Made by a program: the position numbers and the translations under genes. The notes under the pieces are model-generated. The model searched no databases. It was not told the DNA's origin and saw nothing but the letters and a program-made list of their open reading frames with translations. This document shows positions 4,771 to 5,977 of a stretch of 5,977 bases of DNA, piece after piece (the first letter of the stretch is position 1; each line of letters opens with the position of its first letter). The stretch comes from Lachnospiraceae bacterium. GTDB taxonomy: Bacteria > Bacillota > Clostridia > Lachnospirales > Lachnospiraceae. The stretch is taken from assembly GCA_017404585.1 (NCBI GenBank), contig JAFRCB010000278.1, positions 1-5,977 of the forward strand, given 5' to 3'.

Positions 4771-5977
4771 ATGTATAAAGTTATTAAACGAGACGGCCAG
4801 GTTGCTGAATTCGAGATCAGCAAGATCACGGATGCGATCACCAAGGCCTTCGACGCGTTGAACAAGCAGTACCATCCGAGCGTCATTGAGCTCATCGCGA
4901 TCCATGTAACAGCGGATTTCGAGAGCAAGGTCATTGACGGTCAGATCAATGTCGAGAGTATTCAGGACAGTGTTGAGAAGGTCCTCTCCGAGGCCGGTTA
5001 TGCGGATGTAGCAAAGGCATACATTCTCTACCGCAGACAGCGCGAGAAGGTCCGCAACGTCAACTCCGCCCTCCTCAATTACAAGGAGCTCATTGACAAT
5101 TATCTCCAAATCAATGACTGGCGCGTAAAGGAGAACTCCACGGTCACATATTCCGTCGGCGGTCTGATCCTTTCCAACTCCGGCGCGATCACAGCCAACT
5201 ACTGGCTGAGCGAGGTCTATGACGACGAGATTGCCAAGGCCCATAGAAGCGCAGCTATTCATCTGCATGATCTCTCCATGCTCACCGGTTACTGTGCCGG
5301 CTGGAGCCTGAAGCAGCTCATCAAGGAAGGCCTCGGCGGCGTACCCGGAAAGATCACATCTTCCCCGGCATGCCATCTCTCCACACTCTGCAACCAGATG
5401 GTCAACTTCCTCGGCATCATGCAGAATGAGTGGGCGGGCGCGCAGGCATTTTCATCATTTGACACATACCTTGCTCCGTTCGTAAAGATCGACAATCTTG
5501 ACCAGCACGAAGTCAAGCAGTGCATCCAGTCCTTCATCTACGGCGTCAACACGCCGAGCCGCTGGGGCACACAGGCACCGTTCTCCAACATCACACTTGA
5601 CTGGACGGTCCCGAACGATCTGAAGAACCTCTCCGCTATCGTCGGCGGAAGAGAGATGCAGTTCACATACGGTGACTGCCAGAAGGAAATGGACATGGTC
5701 AACAAGGCCTTCATCGACATCATGATCGAGGGCGACGCCAACGGCCGCGGTTTCCAGTATCCGATTCCGACCTACTCCATTACAAAGAATTTTGACTGGA
5801 GTGAGACCGAGAACAACAAGCTGCTCTTTGAAATGACAGCCACATACGGCACGCCGTATGTCTCCAACTATCTCAACTCCGCCCTGGAGCCGAGCGACGT
5901 CCGTTCCAGGTGCGGCCGCCTGCGTCGGGATCTGCGCGAGCTGCGCAAAAAATCCCGCGGCTTCTTCGGTTCCGGCG
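4771..5977 (+). CDS. nrdD: Anaerobic (class III) ribonucleoside-triphosphate reductase, N-terminal part, cut by the window edge
   Basis: This enzyme reduces ribonucleoside triphosphates to deoxynucleotides without oxygen, using a glycyl radical set by NrdG. The frame is open for 402 codons to the edge; full proteins are roughly 700-780 residues, so the C-terminal zinc site and glycyl-radical loop lie outside. The first ~95 residues form an ATP-cone allosteric domain (MYKVIKRDGQVAEFEISKI). The catalytic barrel follows, with HDLSMLTGYCAGWSL; Cys175 matches in position the active-site Cys of E. coli NrdD. Further family stretches are NEWAGAQAFSSFDTYLAPF, GRGFQYPIPTYSITKNFDW and TATYGTPYVSNYLNS. 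The start ATG 4771 follows GAGGAGAGGG (4755-4764). Residues ~380-396 deviate from the family (RCGRLRRDL where MCCRLRLDL is usual), close to the edge and possibly due to sequence error. Upstream elements suggest NrdR control. Confidence 0.93.
   Translation, partial: MYKVIKRDGQVAEFEISKITDAITKAFDALNKQYHPSVIELIAIHVTADFESKVIDGQINVESIQDSVEKVLSEAGYADVAKAYILYRRQREKVRNVNSALLNYKELIDNYLQINDWRVKENSTVTYSVGGLILSNSGAITANYWLSEVYDDEIAKAHRSAAIHLHDLSMLTGYCAGWSLKQLIKEGLGGVPGKITSSPACHLSTLCNQMVNFLGIMQNEWAGAQAFSSFDTYLAPFVKIDNLDQHEVKQCIQSFIYGVNTPSRWGTQAPFSNITLDWTVPNDLKNLSAIVGGREMQFTYGDCQKEMDMVNKAFIDIMIEGDANGRGFQYPIPTYSITKNFDWSETENNKLLFEMTATYGTPYVSNYLNSALEPSDVRSRCGRLRRDLRELRKKSRGFFGSG

Noticed and set aside
5912..5919. 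GCGGCCGC (NotI recognition sequence) near the right edge
   Set aside because: It is created by the suspicious GGC codon (TGC expected) within the putative error cluster. There is no sign of vector or adapter sequence around it.
1..5977. CRISPR arrays, tRNA or rRNA genes, insertion sequences, attachment sites, toxin-antitoxin or phage-defence genes
   Set aside because: None seen: no regularly spaced repeats, no tRNA-like cloverleaf, no transposase or defence domains in any open frame. The genes are housekeeping metabolism.

Overview
The window looks like a chromosomal fragment of an anaerobic, moderately G+C-rich Gram-positive bacterium, most likely a clostridial Firmicute (Lachnospiraceae or a relative). 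This is inferred from three things: AAAGGAG-type Shine-Dalgarno sites, a class III (oxygen-sensitive) ribonucleotide reductase system, and the sequence style of the NrdG2-type activase and the NrdD protein. All five genes lie on the + strand. Four are complete and the last runs off the right edge.

Layout: 1-226 holds no credible gene but has two tandem two-tier hairpins sharing a GACTGC/GCAGTC stem. A sigma-A-like promoter (-10 TATAAT at 251-256) is followed by a ~200-nt leader that can fold into four successive hairpins before the ilvB Shine-Dalgarno site. Then come ilvB (464-2083) and ilvN (2100-2597), the large and small subunits of acetohydroxyacid synthase, which starts branched-chain amino acid synthesis. 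corA (2618-3538), a CorA-family divalent-cation channel, follows after 20 nt and is probably co-transcribed. A 166-nt gap precedes nrdG (3705-4397), the radical-SAM activase. Its only good Shine-Dalgarno site is 53 nt upstream of its ATG, separated from it by a stable hairpin. A 373-nt gap contains a candidate promoter, a good NrdR-box match, a second weaker promoter, an AT-rich palindrome and two hairpins. It leads into nrdD (4771 to the edge), the anaerobic ribonucleoside-triphosphate reductase that NrdG activates.

Functionally there are two modules. ilvBN-corA combines amino acid synthesis with cation import; AHAS needs Mg2+ and thiamine diphosphate, but a functional link to CorA is only suggested by proximity. 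nrdG-nrdD is the anaerobic dNTP supply module, probably under NrdR control at least for nrdD.

The protein-coding content is ordinary. The points worth a second look are the hairpin-bridged ribosome binding site of nrdG, the structured ilvB leader, the tandem hairpins at the left end, the Tyr at the AHAS specificity position, and a cluster of family-violating residues in the last ~70 nt of the window, which looks more like sequence error at a contig edge than biology.
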